Source of the DNA: Planobispora rosea
GTDB taxonomy: Bacteria; Actinomycetota; Actinomycetes; Streptosporangiales; Streptosporangiaceae
DNA length: 64,000 bases
Direction: 5' to 3'
NCBI RefSeq assembly: GCF_014648175.1
Contig: NZ_BMQP01000033.1
Span: 1 to 64,000, forward strand
A program made the translations under genes and the position numbers. Position 1 is the stretch's first letter. Every line of letters begins with the position of its first letter. The notes under the pieces are model-generated. The model made no database searches and was not told where the DNA came from. It saw only the letters and a program-made list of their open reading frames with translations. Shown in pieces: positions 37,918 to 50,434 of the stretch.

Positions 37918-38544
37918 CTACTGCGACGCCCCGGGCAGCGCGCCGAAACGGTTGCTCTCGACGAGACCGCCGCCCTGGGGGTTGGGCTCGCCGTAACGGG
38001 GGCTGCGGGTGACCGGGACGGCCTTCTGCGCCTCCTGGGCCAGCTTCTGGTTCGCCGCCTGCTGGGACGCCTGGTCCTGGCCGGCCCCGAACTTGGCCAT
38101 CAGCTTCTGCTGGATGACGCTGGCGCGCACCAGTTCGCGCAGCTCCGACGGGGCCACCGTGGCCGAGACCGCGAGCTGGTCCAGCGTCATGCCCTGCTGC
38201 TGCTGGAGGGCCTGCGCGAGGAGCGCCTCGATCTCCGCGGGCGTCACCGTGATGCCGTTGCGCGCGCCGAGCTGGTTCAGCTGGCTGATGAAGACCTTGC
38301 TCTCCAGGAGAGCCTGGGGAACCGACCCGGGGAGCTGCAGCTGCGCCGCGGAGATGCCGGCCTTGTCCATGGCCGCTTCGTACTCCTTGGCGTCGGCGCT
38401 CAGCTCGCTGACGCTGATGCGCTGGTCACCGACGATGGCGGCGGCGCCGGCCTGCGACGGAGAGCAGGCGGTCAGCGCGACACCCGCGGCCACGACCGCC
38501 AGGGTGACACGCACTCGAGTCGACTTCACTTGCGATCCCTTCAC
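37918..38544 (-). CDS. SurA N-terminal-like lipoprotein
   Basis: This 208-residue exported protein has lipobox LTAC (Cys27) and a SurA-N/trigger-factor-like helical chaperone segment (VGDQRISVSELSADAKEYE and onward). It ends in a low-complexity tail. There is no rotamase domain, so a peptide-binding chaperone role outside the membrane is inferred. It sits 13 bases downstream of mfd on the same strand, a common actinobacterial arrangement. Confidence 0.88.
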   Translation of the reverse strand: MKGSQVKSTRVRVTLAVVAAGVALTACSPSQAGAAAIVGDQRISVSELSADAKEYEAAMDKAGISAAQLQLPGSVPQALLESKVFISQLNQLGARNGITVTPAEIEALLAQALQQQQGMTLDQLAVSATVAPSELRELVRASVIQQKLMAKFGAGQDQASQQAANQKLAQEAQKAVPVTRSPRYGEPNPQGGGLVESNRFGALPGASQ

Positions 38545-38557
38545 GACAGAGGCCGTC

Positions 38558-42091
<3,534 letters not shown>

Positions 42092-42221
42092 CAGATCCGC
42101 CCTTAGGCCCCATGACGGCAACACAAGTGGCCCCCGGCCGACGGGGCACGGGGGTTGTCGTCTCCAGGGTACTTCGCCCGTCCGACGGATCCGGAAGCAG
42201 AAGGGGGACGTGACGTATTGT

Positions 42222-42239
42222 TATAGCTCGACTACTATA
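42222..42239. promoter_or_regulatory. Small inverted repeat in methyltransferase promoter
   Basis: TATAG (42222-42226) and CTATA (42235-42239) flank CTCGACTA in an AT-rich patch ending six bases before the methyltransferase ATG. The patch also offers -10-like TATTGT. It is a likely promoter with a short operator-like dyad. Confidence 0.45.
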
Positions 42240-42245
42240 GGTGAT

Positions 42246-42965
42246 ATGACTGAAGTGCGAATGCCGATCACGCAGAGCGAGCTGTTCAACCAGCGGATCA
42301 AGGAACAGCGGGCCGACGTGGGTGACCGGCGGCTCGACGTCCTGATCGCCGGGTGCGGCGCGCCCAGCCTCATCCACCTCGGGCGGGAGGACGCCCGCAT
42401 CGTCGGGGTCGACGAGGACCTCCCCCGGATCCGGGCGAGCATGCCGGGACGCACGGACCTGCACTCCTGGGCCCTGGGCGACCTGCGGACCGTGCCGGTG
42501 CCGCCGCGGTCCTTCGACGTCGTCTACGTCTCGTTCCTGCTGGAGCGCGTCCGCCACCCCGAGCTCGTGCTCGACCGGCTGCTCGCCGGGCTGCGGCCGG
42601 GCGGGCTGGCGCTGCTGCGGATGCGCGACCGCTCCTCGGCCTACGGGGTGTGCCAGCGGCTGACCCCCTCGCTGGTGCGCCGGATGTTCTGGCGCCACCT
42701 CGTCCCGGCGGGCACGGTCGGCCCGCTGCCCGTGGTGTACCACCCGTCCGTCTCGCGGGAGGGCCTGCACGCGTTCTGCCTGACCCGGGGCCTGATGGTC
42801 AGCGACGAGATCCTGGACTCCAGCGGGCCCGCGGCGGCCCGGGCGCTGGGGCGCCTGGCGTGCGCGGCGGTGGAGAACGTCTCCAGCGGCCGGTTCCCCG
42901 CCACGCACGACGAGATCGGCATGGTCATCCGCAAGCCGCACAACCACTTCGCTCGACTGGTCTGA
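42246..42965 (+). CDS. Class I SAM-dependent methyltransferase
   Basis: This 239-residue protein has a Rossmann-like fold. VLIAGCGAPSLIHL is SAM motif I. An acidic motif II-like end is in IVGVDED, and SFDVVYVSFLLERV plus LRPGGLALLRMRD follow. The substrate is unknown. ATG 42246 is chosen. It is the first rightward gene after mfd and may be the upstream border of the sulfation locus, possibly an O-methylating tailoring enzyme; that link is inference. Confidence 0.85.
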   Translation: MTEVRMPITQSELFNQRIKEQRADVGDRRLDVLIAGCGAPSLIHLGREDARIVGVDEDLPRIRASMPGRTDLHSWALGDLRTVPVPPRSFDVVYVSFLLERVRHPELVLDRLLAGLRPGGLALLRMRDRSSAYGVCQRLTPSLVRRMFWRHLVPAGTVGPLPVVYHPSVSREGLHAFCLTRGLMVSDEILDSSGPAAARALGRLACAAVENVSSGRFPATHDEIGMVIRKPHNHFARLV

Positions 42966-43043
42966 CGTCACTCGGTTGATGTGGGACAACAGGTATCGCT
43001 AAAGTGTGGATATCCGACTAAGTCGATCGGAAATGTGGAACAG

Positions 43044-44273
43044 ATGACGTCCCCCCTGGAGTGGACCCCCGACGCCCGCGAGCTCGGCGACCTGGAGCTG
43101 CTGCTCTGCGGCGCCTACCGGCCTCTGACGGGCTTCATGAGCGCGGCGGACGCGCACGCGGTCGAGGAGCACGGCACGCTGGCCGACGGCACGCCCTGGC
43201 CCGCGCCCGTCACGCTCACGCTGCCCGAGGACCACCCGGCCGCCCCCGGAGACCGGATCACACTCCGCGATCCCGAGGGCGCCCCGCTGGCCGTCCTGAC
43301 CGTCGCCGAGCGTTCCGGCGGGCTGACCGCCGGGCCGGTGGAGGCCCTGGGCGCCGCCGAGCACGGGCCGTTCGCCCGGCTCCGCCGCACCCCCGCGGAG
43401 ATCCGGGAGGAGCTGGCCGGCCGTGAGGCCCTGGCCGTCACCATGCGCGGCCCGCTGGACGACCTGGAGGAGATCACCGCGACCGCCGAGGAGCTGGACG
43501 CGGTGGTCCTGCTGCTCCCGCTGGCGTTCGGGGAGGGCGGGCCCGCCGTGGTCCGCGCCGCGCTGAAGGCCCGCGAGAAGCTCGGCGGGGACACGCTCCT
43601 GGCCGTGGTGCCGCTCGCCCCCCGCGACGACCACGCCGTCGACCTGGAGCTGCGCGACCGCGTGGCCGAGGCGTACGGCGCCGCCGAGCACCTGCCCGGC
43701 CCCGAGCCCGTCACCCTCCCCGGCCCGCCGCACCGGCGCGGCCTGGTCGTCTTCTTCACCGGCCTGTCCGGCTCCGGCAAGTCGACCGTCGCGCGCGGGC
43801 TCCGGGACGCGCTGCTGGAGCGCGGCACCCGTACGGTCACCCACCTGGACGGCGACGTGGTCCGCCACCTGCTCTCGGCGGGACTGGGCTTCTCCCGCGA
43901 GGACCGCGACCTCAACATCCGGCGGATCGGCTTCGTCGCCGCCGAGGCGGCCCGGCACGGCGGGCTGGCGATCTGCGCGCCCATCGCGCCGTTCGCCGCC
44001 ACCCGGGCGGAGGTCCGGGAGATGGCCGAGGCCGTGGGCGCCGACTTCCTGCTGGTCCACGTGGCCACCCCGCTGGCCGAGTGCGAGCGCCGCGACCGCA
44101 AGGGGCTCTACGCCAGGGCGCGCGCCGGACTGATCCCCGAATTCACGGGCATCTCCTCCCCCTATGAGGAGCCCGAGGACGCCGACATCGTCATCGACAC
44201 CACCGGCATCCCCATCGGGGAGGCCGTGGACTCCGTCCTGAACCCGCTGATCCAAGGAGGCTGGGTACGGTGA
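43044..44273 (+). CDS. cysC: Adenylyl-sulfate kinase with vestigial ATP-sulfurylase N domain
   Basis: This 409-residue two-part protein has a C-terminal APS kinase (about 230-409) with Walker A GLSGSGKST, HLDGDVVRHLLS, the DRDLNIRRIGFVA loop and KGLYARARAGLIPEFTGI; it makes PAPS from APS and ATP. The N part (to about 200) matches the PUA-like start of ATP sulfurylase (YRPLTGFMSAADA), but the catalytic TRNP-x-H motif region is missing, so it cannot make APS itself. CysD/CysN further right supply APS. It begins the rightward PAPS part of the locus. ATG 43044 is used. Confidence 0.93.
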   Translation: MTSPLEWTPDARELGDLELLLCGAYRPLTGFMSAADAHAVEEHGTLADGTPWPAPVTLTLPEDHPAAPGDRITLRDPEGAPLAVLTVAERSGGLTAGPVEALGAAEHGPFARLRRTPAEIREELAGREALAVTMRGPLDDLEEITATAEELDAVVLLLPLAFGEGGPAVVRAALKAREKLGGDTLLAVVPLAPRDDHAVDLELRDRVAEAYGAAEHLPGPEPVTLPGPPHRRGLVVFFTGLSGSGKSTVARGLRDALLERGTRTVTHLDGDVVRHLLSAGLGFSREDRDLNIRRIGFVAAEAARHGGLAICAPIAPFAATRAEVREMAEAVGADFLLVHVATPLAECERRDRKGLYARARAGLIPEFTGISSPYEEPEDADIVIDTTGIPIGEAVDSVLNPLIQGGWVR

Positions 44274-44313
44274 GGAACGACTCCCCCGGCAGAGCGGCAC
44301 CGGTGGTCGCCTG

Positions 44314-45267
44314 ATGGAATTCGATCTCCCCCTGATCGCCGGATCCTTCTTCGTCGCGATCATCGTCGGACTGACCGGCATGGGCGGCGGCGCGCTGATG
44401 ACGCCGATGATGATGCTGTTCTTCAACGTGCCGCCGCTCGCCGCGGTCTCCAGCGACCTGGTCGCCTCGGCCGTGATGAAGCCGGTCGGCGGGGTCGTCC
44501 ACATGCGCCGCGGGACGGTCAACCTGAAGCTGGTCGGCTGGTTGTGCGCGGGCTCGGTGCCGGCGGCGTTCTGCGGGGTGCTGCTGATCCGGGCGTTCGG
44601 CGAGGGCGAGCAGGTCCAGCAGGCCGTCAAGTACGCCCTGGGCATCGCCCTGCTGCTGGCCGTCGCGGGCATGGTCGCCAAGGCCTACCTCGCCCGGAAC
44701 GAGGGAGCCGCCTCCGGGGACATCGAGGAGATCACCGTCCGCCCGATTCCGACCGTACTGGTCGGTATAGTCGGGGGGGTCGTCGTGGGCATCTCCTCCG
44801 TGGGATCGGGCTCCCTGATCATCGTGGCGCTGCTCGCGCTCTATCCCATGCTGAAGGCCAACCAGCTCGTCGGCACCGACCTGGTCCAGGCGGTCCCGCT
44901 GGTCACCTCGGCCGCCATCGGGCACCTGTTCTTCGGCGACTTCCAGCTGGACGTCACCGCCTCCCTGCTCGTCGGCTCGATCCCCGGCGTCTACCTCGGC
45001 GCGCGGATCTCCTCCCGGGCGCGCGGCGGGATCATCCGCGCGCTGCTCGTGGTGGTCCTGCTGGCCTCGGCGCTCAAGCTCCTCGGCGTGGGCAACACGG
45101 CCACGCTGTGGATCCTGGGCGGCGCGGTGCTCGCCGGGGCGGCCGCCTGGTCACTTCTGCGGAACCGGAGTGGAGCTCAGGTAGGGGTCGCGGGCCAGGA
45201 CGGCGAAAGCCTCACGTCCGCCGGGAGTGGTGTCGAAACGGGTGTCCCCCCGCGGGGCACGCGGTGA
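44314..45267 (+). CDS. TauE/SafE family sulfite/anion exporter
   Basis: This 317-residue membrane protein has about eight helices. The family pattern GLTGMGGGALMTPMMML recurs in the second half as GISSVGSGSLIIVALLALYP. TauE/SafE proteins move sulfonates, sulfite or related anions. It sits 40 bases after cysC, so sulfate, sulfite or sulfonate supply to the pathway is a good guess. Its last 117 bases overlap the convergent GH26-like gene, and they encode a polar, non-conserved tail. Confidence 0.88.
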   Translation: MEFDLPLIAGSFFVAIIVGLTGMGGGALMTPMMMLFFNVPPLAAVSSDLVASAVMKPVGGVVHMRRGTVNLKLVGWLCAGSVPAAFCGVLLIRAFGEGEQVQQAVKYALGIALLLAVAGMVAKAYLARNEGAASGDIEEITVRPIPTVLVGIVGGVVVGISSVGSGSLIIVALLALYPMLKANQLVGTDLVQAVPLVTSAAIGHLFFGDFQLDVTASLLVGSIPGVYLGARISSRARGGIIRALLVVVLLASALKLLGVGNTATLWILGGAVLAGAAAWSLLRNRSGAQVGVAGQDGESLTSAGSGVETGVPPRGTR

Positions 45268-46317
45268 GTCGAAGTAGACCAGTGCCTTGATCTGCGGGTA
45301 GCGCCGCATCTCCTGGCGGACCGAGGTGAAGAACGACTCCTTGAACCGCGGCTGCCCGGGCCGCTCGAAGACCCCCCACTCGGCCAGCATGATCGGCTTG
45401 CCCGGGAAGCGCCACTGCATCCAGCGGTAGAAGCCCGGCCACTGGGCGAAGTCGTCGCGAGTCTTGTTGATCAGTCCGTCGAAGGTCTGGACCCGATCGT
45501 CGGCGTAGGGGTCCATGGCCACCCAGTCGACCACGTCGTCACCCGGGTAGAGCTGCTCGAACCAGGGCTCGGCCGCCCAGTTCGGAGCGCCCATGTAGGT
45601 CATCACGGTGACCGCGTTCCGTACGCCCTTCTCCCGTAGCCGGAGCACGACGTGGCGGAACATCGCCGCGTAGTCCCGGGCGGTCATCCCCGACCCCCGG
45701 GCGGCCCGGACGTCGTCCTCCGGCTCGTGGTACACGGTCAGGAAGAACCGCTCGGGGAAGGTCCTGGTGATGTGCCGGGCCAGCCGGTCGATCCTGCGGT
45801 CCACCGCGCCGCGGGCGATCTCCGCCCAGGTGTGGTCGAAGGACGGCTTCCAGTTGACCAGCAGGAGCCTGTGTCCGCCGGGATCGCGGGCGATCGACCG
45901 CTCCTCCCGGGTCGGGAAGAGCTCGGACCCCCGGTGGTAGACGTGCATGATGTCGGCCGTACGGCCCATGCGCCGCTCGGCCCGGTGCAGCGCCTGCGCC
46001 GGGCGCCGGCCCGTGAAGACCTCCGGCGTCATCCCCCACCACGCCCCGCAGGACGGGATCAGCTTGGCGCTGACCTCGCAGCCCGGCATCGGCGAACGCG
46101 GCCCGTGGACGAGGAGTCCGTCACTCCGCCCGCCGCCTTCCCGCGCCGTCTCCGCGCGGCCTGACGTCTGATTGCACGCGCTCAACCCGAGCATCAGCAC
46201 GACAGCGGCTCCGGCGATTGTTTTCGCGGTAAAAGCTGGCCTTAAATCGTCATTTGTCCGATACAACGGTTCCTCGCAGACGATTCGCTCGCACGTTTCC
46301 CACTTTCGGCGGACCAC
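45151..46317 (-). CDS. Secreted GH26-like glycoside hydrolase, lipoprotein
   Basis: This 388-residue enzyme resembles GH26 beta-glycanases (mannanase clan A). The acid/base Glu is in TVYHEPEDD and the nucleophile Glu in IMLAEWGVF, near the ends of beta strands 4 and 7. The signal ends in lipobox LSAC (Cys48), so it is anchored outside. GTG 46317 has a GAGGTGG site. A TTG at 46266 gives a more natural 31-residue signal peptide. A TTA codon (46243-46245) lies near either start. Next to a polysaccharide locus it may trim or release the polymer. Confidence 0.85.
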   Translation of the reverse strand: MVRRKWETCERIVCEEPLYRTNDDLRPAFTAKTIAGAAVVLMLGLSACNQTSGRAETAREGGGRSDGLLVHGPRSPMPGCEVSAKLIPSCGAWWGMTPEVFTGRRPAQALHRAERRMGRTADIMHVYHRGSELFPTREERSIARDPGGHRLLLVNWKPSFDHTWAEIARGAVDRRIDRLARHITRTFPERFFLTVYHEPEDDVRAARGSGMTARDYAAMFRHVVLRLREKGVRNAVTVMTYMGAPNWAAEPWFEQLYPGDDVVDWVAMDPYADDRVQTFDGLINKTRDDFAQWPGFYRWMQWRFPGKPIMLAEWGVFERPGQPRFKESFFTSVRQEMRRYPQIKALVYFDSPRAPRGDTRFDTTPGGREAFAVLARDPYLSSTPVPQK

Positions 46318-46557
46318 ACCCTGCCACCTCGATGACGTGGCGTGTCGTACACTTTGCCGCTCCCTTCCGGACCATCGGGACGACGGCGGGGAAATATCGG
46401 ATAAACATGCGTTATCTTATCGTGATCACCGATGATTCCATGGCGAAATCTTGCATATTCAATCGGGAAAACGACGGCCCCGCCTATAGTTCATGAGGTC
46501 CGTTTCCCGGATCTCTGCCTCATTCCGCATGACGCCAGCCGAGAGGGCCAACACTCC
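46318..46557. promoter_or_regulatory. Divergent promoter region of exopolysaccharide operon
   Basis: This 240-bp gap separates the GH26-like and Wzz-like genes. It contains one of the most AT-rich patches of the window (about 46390-46500). TATAGT at 46485-46490 is a good -10 for the rightward operon, but no matched -35 is clear. Promoters for both directions should lie here. Confidence 0.55.
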
Positions 46558-48228
46558 ATGAGCCTGTCGCCGGACACCGCCGTCCGCCGCTCCGGCGGGG
46601 ACCTGGCTGACTACGCGGCCCTGCTCGGCCGCCGCTGGCCCATCCTGCTGGTCTGCCTCATCGCGGGGACCGGAGGCGGGTTCCTCCTGCTGCGCGCCAC
46701 CCCGCCCGCCTACACCGCCTCCGCCCACGTCCTGGTGACCGCGACCGGCGTGCAGGAACCGACCAACCAGGTGACCAGCCGGCAGCGGGAGGCCCTCAAC
46801 CTGGACACCGAGGCGCAGATCGCCCGGTCGGCCGTGGTCTCCAGGAAGGCCGAGCAGGTGTTCAAGGGCCCCCTCGACCCCGTCGAGGTCTCCGTACCGC
46901 CCAACACCTCGGTCCTGGAGATCTCCTACACCGCCGCCGACCCCGGCAGCGCCGCCGCGGGAGCCGGTGCGTACGCCCAGGCCTACCTCGCCCACCGCGG
47001 CGAGGCCGCCACCAGGGCGCAGACCGTCCAGCTGGAAACGCTCCTGGCCAAGCTCAAGCAGGTCAACACGGGCCTGGCCAGGGTGGTGGCCGAGCTTCCC
47101 GGGCTGGCCAAGGGCAGCGCCGAGCGCACCATCGCGCTGCAGCGGCGCAGCGTGCTCAGCCGCCAGGTCTACAACCTCACCGTCAAGTACGACAGCCTCA
47201 AAACCGTCGCGATCACCCCCGGCTCGGTGATCAGCGAGGCGGTCGCGCCGACCGCGCCCAGCGCGCCCCGGCCGCCCCTCTATCTCGGCAGCGGTCTCAT
47301 GCTCGGCCTGCTCGCCGGGGTCTGCCTCGCCTGGCTCCGCGACCGCCTCGGCACGCGCTGCCGTACGGCCTCCGACGTCACCCGGCTCACCGGGCTCGAC
47401 ATCGTCACCGGCGAGCGGATCCACGACCTCGCGTCCGCGGCGGGCACCCGCGGCGCCGTGGTGCTGGTTCCCCTGCCCGGAACGTCGTCCCGGGCGGTGG
47501 CACGGGCCGTACGGGAGCTCCGCGGAAACCACGTGCCCGTGATCGGCGCGGCCGTGACCGCCCGCGACGCGGACCCCGGCGAAGACGGGCTCCCGGGATC
47601 GCACACCGACCCCGCCAGGGAGCCGGTGCGGGAGAACGGGCCCGGCGCCAAGCCCGCCTGGGGAGACCGGGCCGACGCGAGACCCGAACGGGGTGACCGG
47701 ACCGACCCGAAGCCCGCCTGGGGAGACCGGACCGGCCCGGGCCCGCGGGACGGGACCGTCTCGGCCGCCTCCGCCGACGCGCGGATCGCCGCAGCCATCA
47801 AGGCCGCGGCCATCAATTCCGCGGCCATCAATTCCGCGGCCACGAGGAGCCCGGCCCCCGCCGGCACCGGCGACGCCGACACCGCCGCCACCACCGAGAT
47901 CTCCACCACCGAGGTGCGAGCCGCCATGCGGGAGGGCACCGCGGCCCAGTCCTCCGCCGCGCCCGCCGCCGCAGCCCCCACCGTGCTTCTCCCGGCCGGG
48001 CGCACCGGACCGGGCGAGCCGCACGAACCGGCCGGACCGGGCGAGCCCTCCGGGCCGGCCAGGCCGGGTGAGCCGCGCGAGACAGCCGGACCGGGAGGGC
48101 TCCCGGGGTTCTCCGGACTGGCCGGCCTGGCCGTCCCCGCCGAGCGGAGCGAGCCCGTGGACAACTCCCCGGAGACCGTCCCGCTGACCCCGTTCCCGAC
48201 GCTCGGCAAGAAGGTCTTCCCGACGTGA
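46558..48228 (+). CDS. Wzz-like polysaccharide co-polymerase with long disordered tail
   Basis: This 556-residue protein has an N-terminal helix (WPILLVCLIAGTGGGFLLL), a Wzz-type periplasmic-equivalent segment with coiled coil (about 50-225), and a second helix (LYLGSGLMLGLLAGVCLAWL). Such proteins set polymer chain length with Wzy. There is no BY-kinase domain after it. Residues from about 330 on are low complexity (GDR-rich, AAINSAAINS, GPGEP repeats) and probably disordered. ATG 46558 is used. It starts the rightward operon, and its stop overlaps the next GTG (GTGA). Confidence 0.85.
   Translation: MSLSPDTAVRRSGGDLADYAALLGRRWPILLVCLIAGTGGGFLLLRATPPAYTASAHVLVTATGVQEPTNQVTSRQREALNLDTEAQIARSAVVSRKAEQVFKGPLDPVEVSVPPNTSVLEISYTAADPGSAAAGAGAYAQAYLAHRGEAATRAQTVQLETLLAKLKQVNTGLARVVAELPGLAKGSAERTIALQRRSVLSRQVYNLTVKYDSLKTVAITPGSVISEAVAPTAPSAPRPPLYLGSGLMLGLLAGVCLAWLRDRLGTRCRTASDVTRLTGLDIVTGERIHDLASAAGTRGAVVLVPLPGTSSRAVARAVRELRGNHVPVIGAAVTARDADPGEDGLPGSHTDPAREPVRENGPGAKPAWGDRADARPERGDRTDPKPAWGDRTGPGPRDGTVSAASADARIAAAIKAAAINSAAINSAATRSPAPAGTGDADTAATTEISTTEVRAAMREGTAAQSSAAPAAAAPTVLLPAGRTGPGEPHEPAGPGEPSGPARPGEPRETAGPGGLPGFSGLAGLAVPAERSEPVDNSPETVPLTPFPTLGKKVFPT
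47646..47845 (+). repeat. Short in-frame repeats in Wzz-like tail
   Basis: AAGCCCGCCTGGGGAGACCG occurs near 47650 and again near 47710, and ATCAATTCCGCGGCC occurs twice in a row near 47812-47841. They encode the repeated KPAWGDR and INSAA segments and indicate replication slippage. Confidence 0.8.
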
Positions 48229-49517
48229 GACTCCCGCACCGGGCGGCCTGGCCGATCGCCGCCTTCCTCGTGGGCTACCCCGTGTGGTGGGCGCTGGGCT
48301 TCGGCGGCCTCTCGGTGGTCGTGCTGGCCCCGGCGATGGCGGCCGTGCTGTGGCGGCGGCGGCCGATCCGGGTTCCGCGCGGGTTCGGCCTCTGGCTGCT
48401 GCTGCTCGCGGGCTACCTGGTCAGCGCGGTCATGCTCGCCGAGATGCCGCCGGGCACCTACGGCGTGTTCGGCGCGGGTCGGCTGGTCGGCTACGCGATG
48501 CGCCTGGCCCTCTACGCCTCACTGACGATCATGATGCTCTACCTGGGCAACCTGACCGAGCACGAACTGCCGCAGCTCACCCTCGTGCGCATGCTGGGCG
48601 CGCTGTTCCTCACCACCGTCGCGGGCGGACTGCTCGGCGTCTTCGCCCCGCACCTCCAGTTCACCTCGCCCGTGGAACGGCTCCTGCCCGGGTGGATCAG
48701 CGGCAACTCCTTCGTCCAGAACCTGATCCACCCCACCACCGCCCAGATCCAGAAAGTCCTCGGGCACGCCTCCCCCCGACCCGAGGCGCCCTTCGAGTGG
48801 GCCAACGCCTGGGGCAGCAACCTGTCGGTCCTGCTCATCTGGTTCGTGGTCGGCTGGTGGGTGTACGGCGGGCCGCGCAGCCGCCTGGCCGTGGCCCCTC
48901 TGCTCGCCCTCGCCGCCATCCCGGTCGTCTACTCGCTCAACCGCGGGCTCTGGATCGGCCTCGGCGTCGCCGTCGCCTACCTGATGCTGCGCCTGGGCTT
49001 CCGGGGCCGCGTTCTCGCCTGCGCCGCGGTCACGGCCGGGGTGCTGGTGTTCTTCCTGAGCCCGCTGCAGGCCATGGTGACCCAGCGGCTGGACAGCCCG
49101 CACAGCAACGACATCCGCGCCTTCACCGTGACCGCCACCATCGCCGCCGCGCGGTCCTCGCCCGTCATCGGCTACGGCAACACCCGTAACGCGACGGGCA
49201 ACCACAAGACGATCACCACCGGCAAGAGCGACTGGTGCGAGACCTGCGGCCACCCTCCGCTGGGCAGCGACGGCCAGCTCTGGCACCTGATGATCACTCA
49301 GGGGTTCGTCGGGGCCGTGCTCTACGTCGCCTTCTTCGCCGGAGCCATCCGCCGCCACTGGGCCGACCGCTCGCCGATCGGCATGGCCGGGGTCCTGGTG
49401 ATGATCCTCACGCTTCTCTACATGTTCGTCTACGACGGGCTGGTCACGCCGCTCAGCCTCTACCTGATCTCTTTCGCACTGCTCTGGAGAAACTCGATGA
49501 AGGACGGGCCTCGATGA
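48225..49517 (+). CDS. O-antigen ligase / Wzy-type polymerase
   Basis: This 430-residue membrane protein has ten or more helices. One long external loop is seen in the second half (IAAARSSPVIGYGNTRNATGNHK .. CETCGHPPLGSDGQLWHLMI), which fits the Wzy_C/O-antigen ligase pattern. It likely polymerises lipid-linked repeat units outside the membrane. The GTG start overlaps the Wzz-like stop, and its own stop overlaps the next ATG (ATGA), so the operon is tightly coupled. Confidence 0.88.
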   Translation: MRLPHRAAWPIAAFLVGYPVWWALGFGGLSVVVLAPAMAAVLWRRRPIRVPRGFGLWLLLLAGYLVSAVMLAEMPPGTYGVFGAGRLVGYAMRLALYASLTIMMLYLGNLTEHELPQLTLVRMLGALFLTTVAGGLLGVFAPHLQFTSPVERLLPGWISGNSFVQNLIHPTTAQIQKVLGHASPRPEAPFEWANAWGSNLSVLLIWFVVGWWVYGGPRSRLAVAPLLALAAIPVVYSLNRGLWIGLGVAVAYLMLRLGFRGRVLACAAVTAGVLVFFLSPLQAMVTQRLDSPHSNDIRAFTVTATIAAARSSPVIGYGNTRNATGNHKTITTGKSDWCETCGHPPLGSDGQLWHLMITQGFVGAVLYVAFFAGAIRRHWADRSPIGMAGVLVMILTLLYMFVYDGLVTPLSLYLISFALLWRNSMKDGPR

Positions 49518-50434
49518 ACGACGCGCGAGTCCGGCTGCGCTACCTGCGCCAGACGATCAGTCTGCTCTTCCCCGGGCCCGGCGAGGCGCGGCCGTACAGC
49601 CTGCTCCCGCACCCCCTGGTCCCCCGCAGGCTCGCTCCGCGCGCGTGGTGGCATCCCTACGGGAAGGTGATGGTCCCCTCCGGGGAGGACACCATCGAGA
49701 CCTACCTCAGCCAGGCGCTGGGCGTCCCGGTCCGGGTGGTGTTCCACGTCCGCCCGGCCCGGCGGGCCAACCGCAAACCCATCCTGGAGGCGCACGGGCC
49801 CGGCGGGCCGGTCGCCTTCGTGAAGATCGGCGACACCGTCCGCACCCACGAGCTCATCACCAACGAGGCGCGGGCGCTCACCACGCTCGCCGGGTTCCCG
49901 CTCAAGACCGTGGTCCCACCGACCGTGCTCCATCACGGCTCCTGGCACGGCCTGGCGGTGCTCGCGCTGTCCCCGCTGCCCGTACCGGACCGGACCGCCC
50001 GCCTGCGGCGCGGCGCGATCCCCCGTGACCTGCTCACCGAGGCCGTCCGCGAGATCAGCACGGTCTGCGAGGAGAAATACGCCTCGCACGGCGACTTCTG
50101 CCCGTGGAACATCGCGCGCGGCCCGGACGGACGGCTCCTGGTGTGGGACTGGGAGCGGTTCGCCACCGGGGTGCCGCTCGGCTTCGACGCCCTGCACCAC
50201 TTCTTCCAGTCCGCCCTGCGCCGGATGAAACCCGCCGTCGCCGCCCGGGCCTGCCTGGCCCAGGCTCTGCCGATCCTGGCCCCGTTCGGGCTCTCGGCCG
50301 CCGAGGCCCGGCTGACCGCGGTCCACTACCTGATCGCGCTGGCCGAGCGGCACGCCGCCGACGGCCACGAGCCGCTCGGCCCGCCCGCGCGCTGGCTCAA
50401 CCCCGTCGTCGACGCCCAGGAGGTCTTGGTGTGA
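49514..50434 (+). CDS. Aminoglycoside phosphotransferase/choline-kinase-like protein
   Basis: This 306-residue small-molecule kinase-like protein keeps a Brenner motif, SHGDFCPWNIA (catalytic Asp and metal Asn), and a DFG-equivalent VWDWERF. An N-terminal lobe carries a possible lysine in VAFVKIGDT. These enzymes phosphorylate sugars, choline or antibiotics. In this operon it may phosphorylate a sugar or substituent precursor of the polymer. It overlaps both neighbours by ATGA/TGATG junctions. Confidence 0.78.
   Translation: MNDARVRLRYLRQTISLLFPGPGEARPYSLLPHPLVPRRLAPRAWWHPYGKVMVPSGEDTIETYLSQALGVPVRVVFHVRPARRANRKPILEAHGPGGPVAFVKIGDTVRTHELITNEARALTTLAGFPLKTVVPPTVLHHGSWHGLAVLALSPLPVPDRTARLRRGAIPRDLLTEAVREISTVCEEKYASHGDFCPWNIARGPDGRLLVWDWERFATGVPLGFDALHHFFQSALRRMKPAVAARACLAQALPILAPFGLSAAEARLTAVHYLIALAERHAADGHEPLGPPARWLNPVVDAQEVLV

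Noticed and set aside
42981-43043. Longer start for cysC
   Set aside because: The extra 21 residues lie in promoter-like DNA, and ATP-sulfurylase-like homology begins at MTSPLEW.
46432-46557. N-terminal extension of the Wzz-like gene
   Set aside because: It runs through the AT-rich promoter patch; ATG 46558 gives the normal Wzz-type N terminus.
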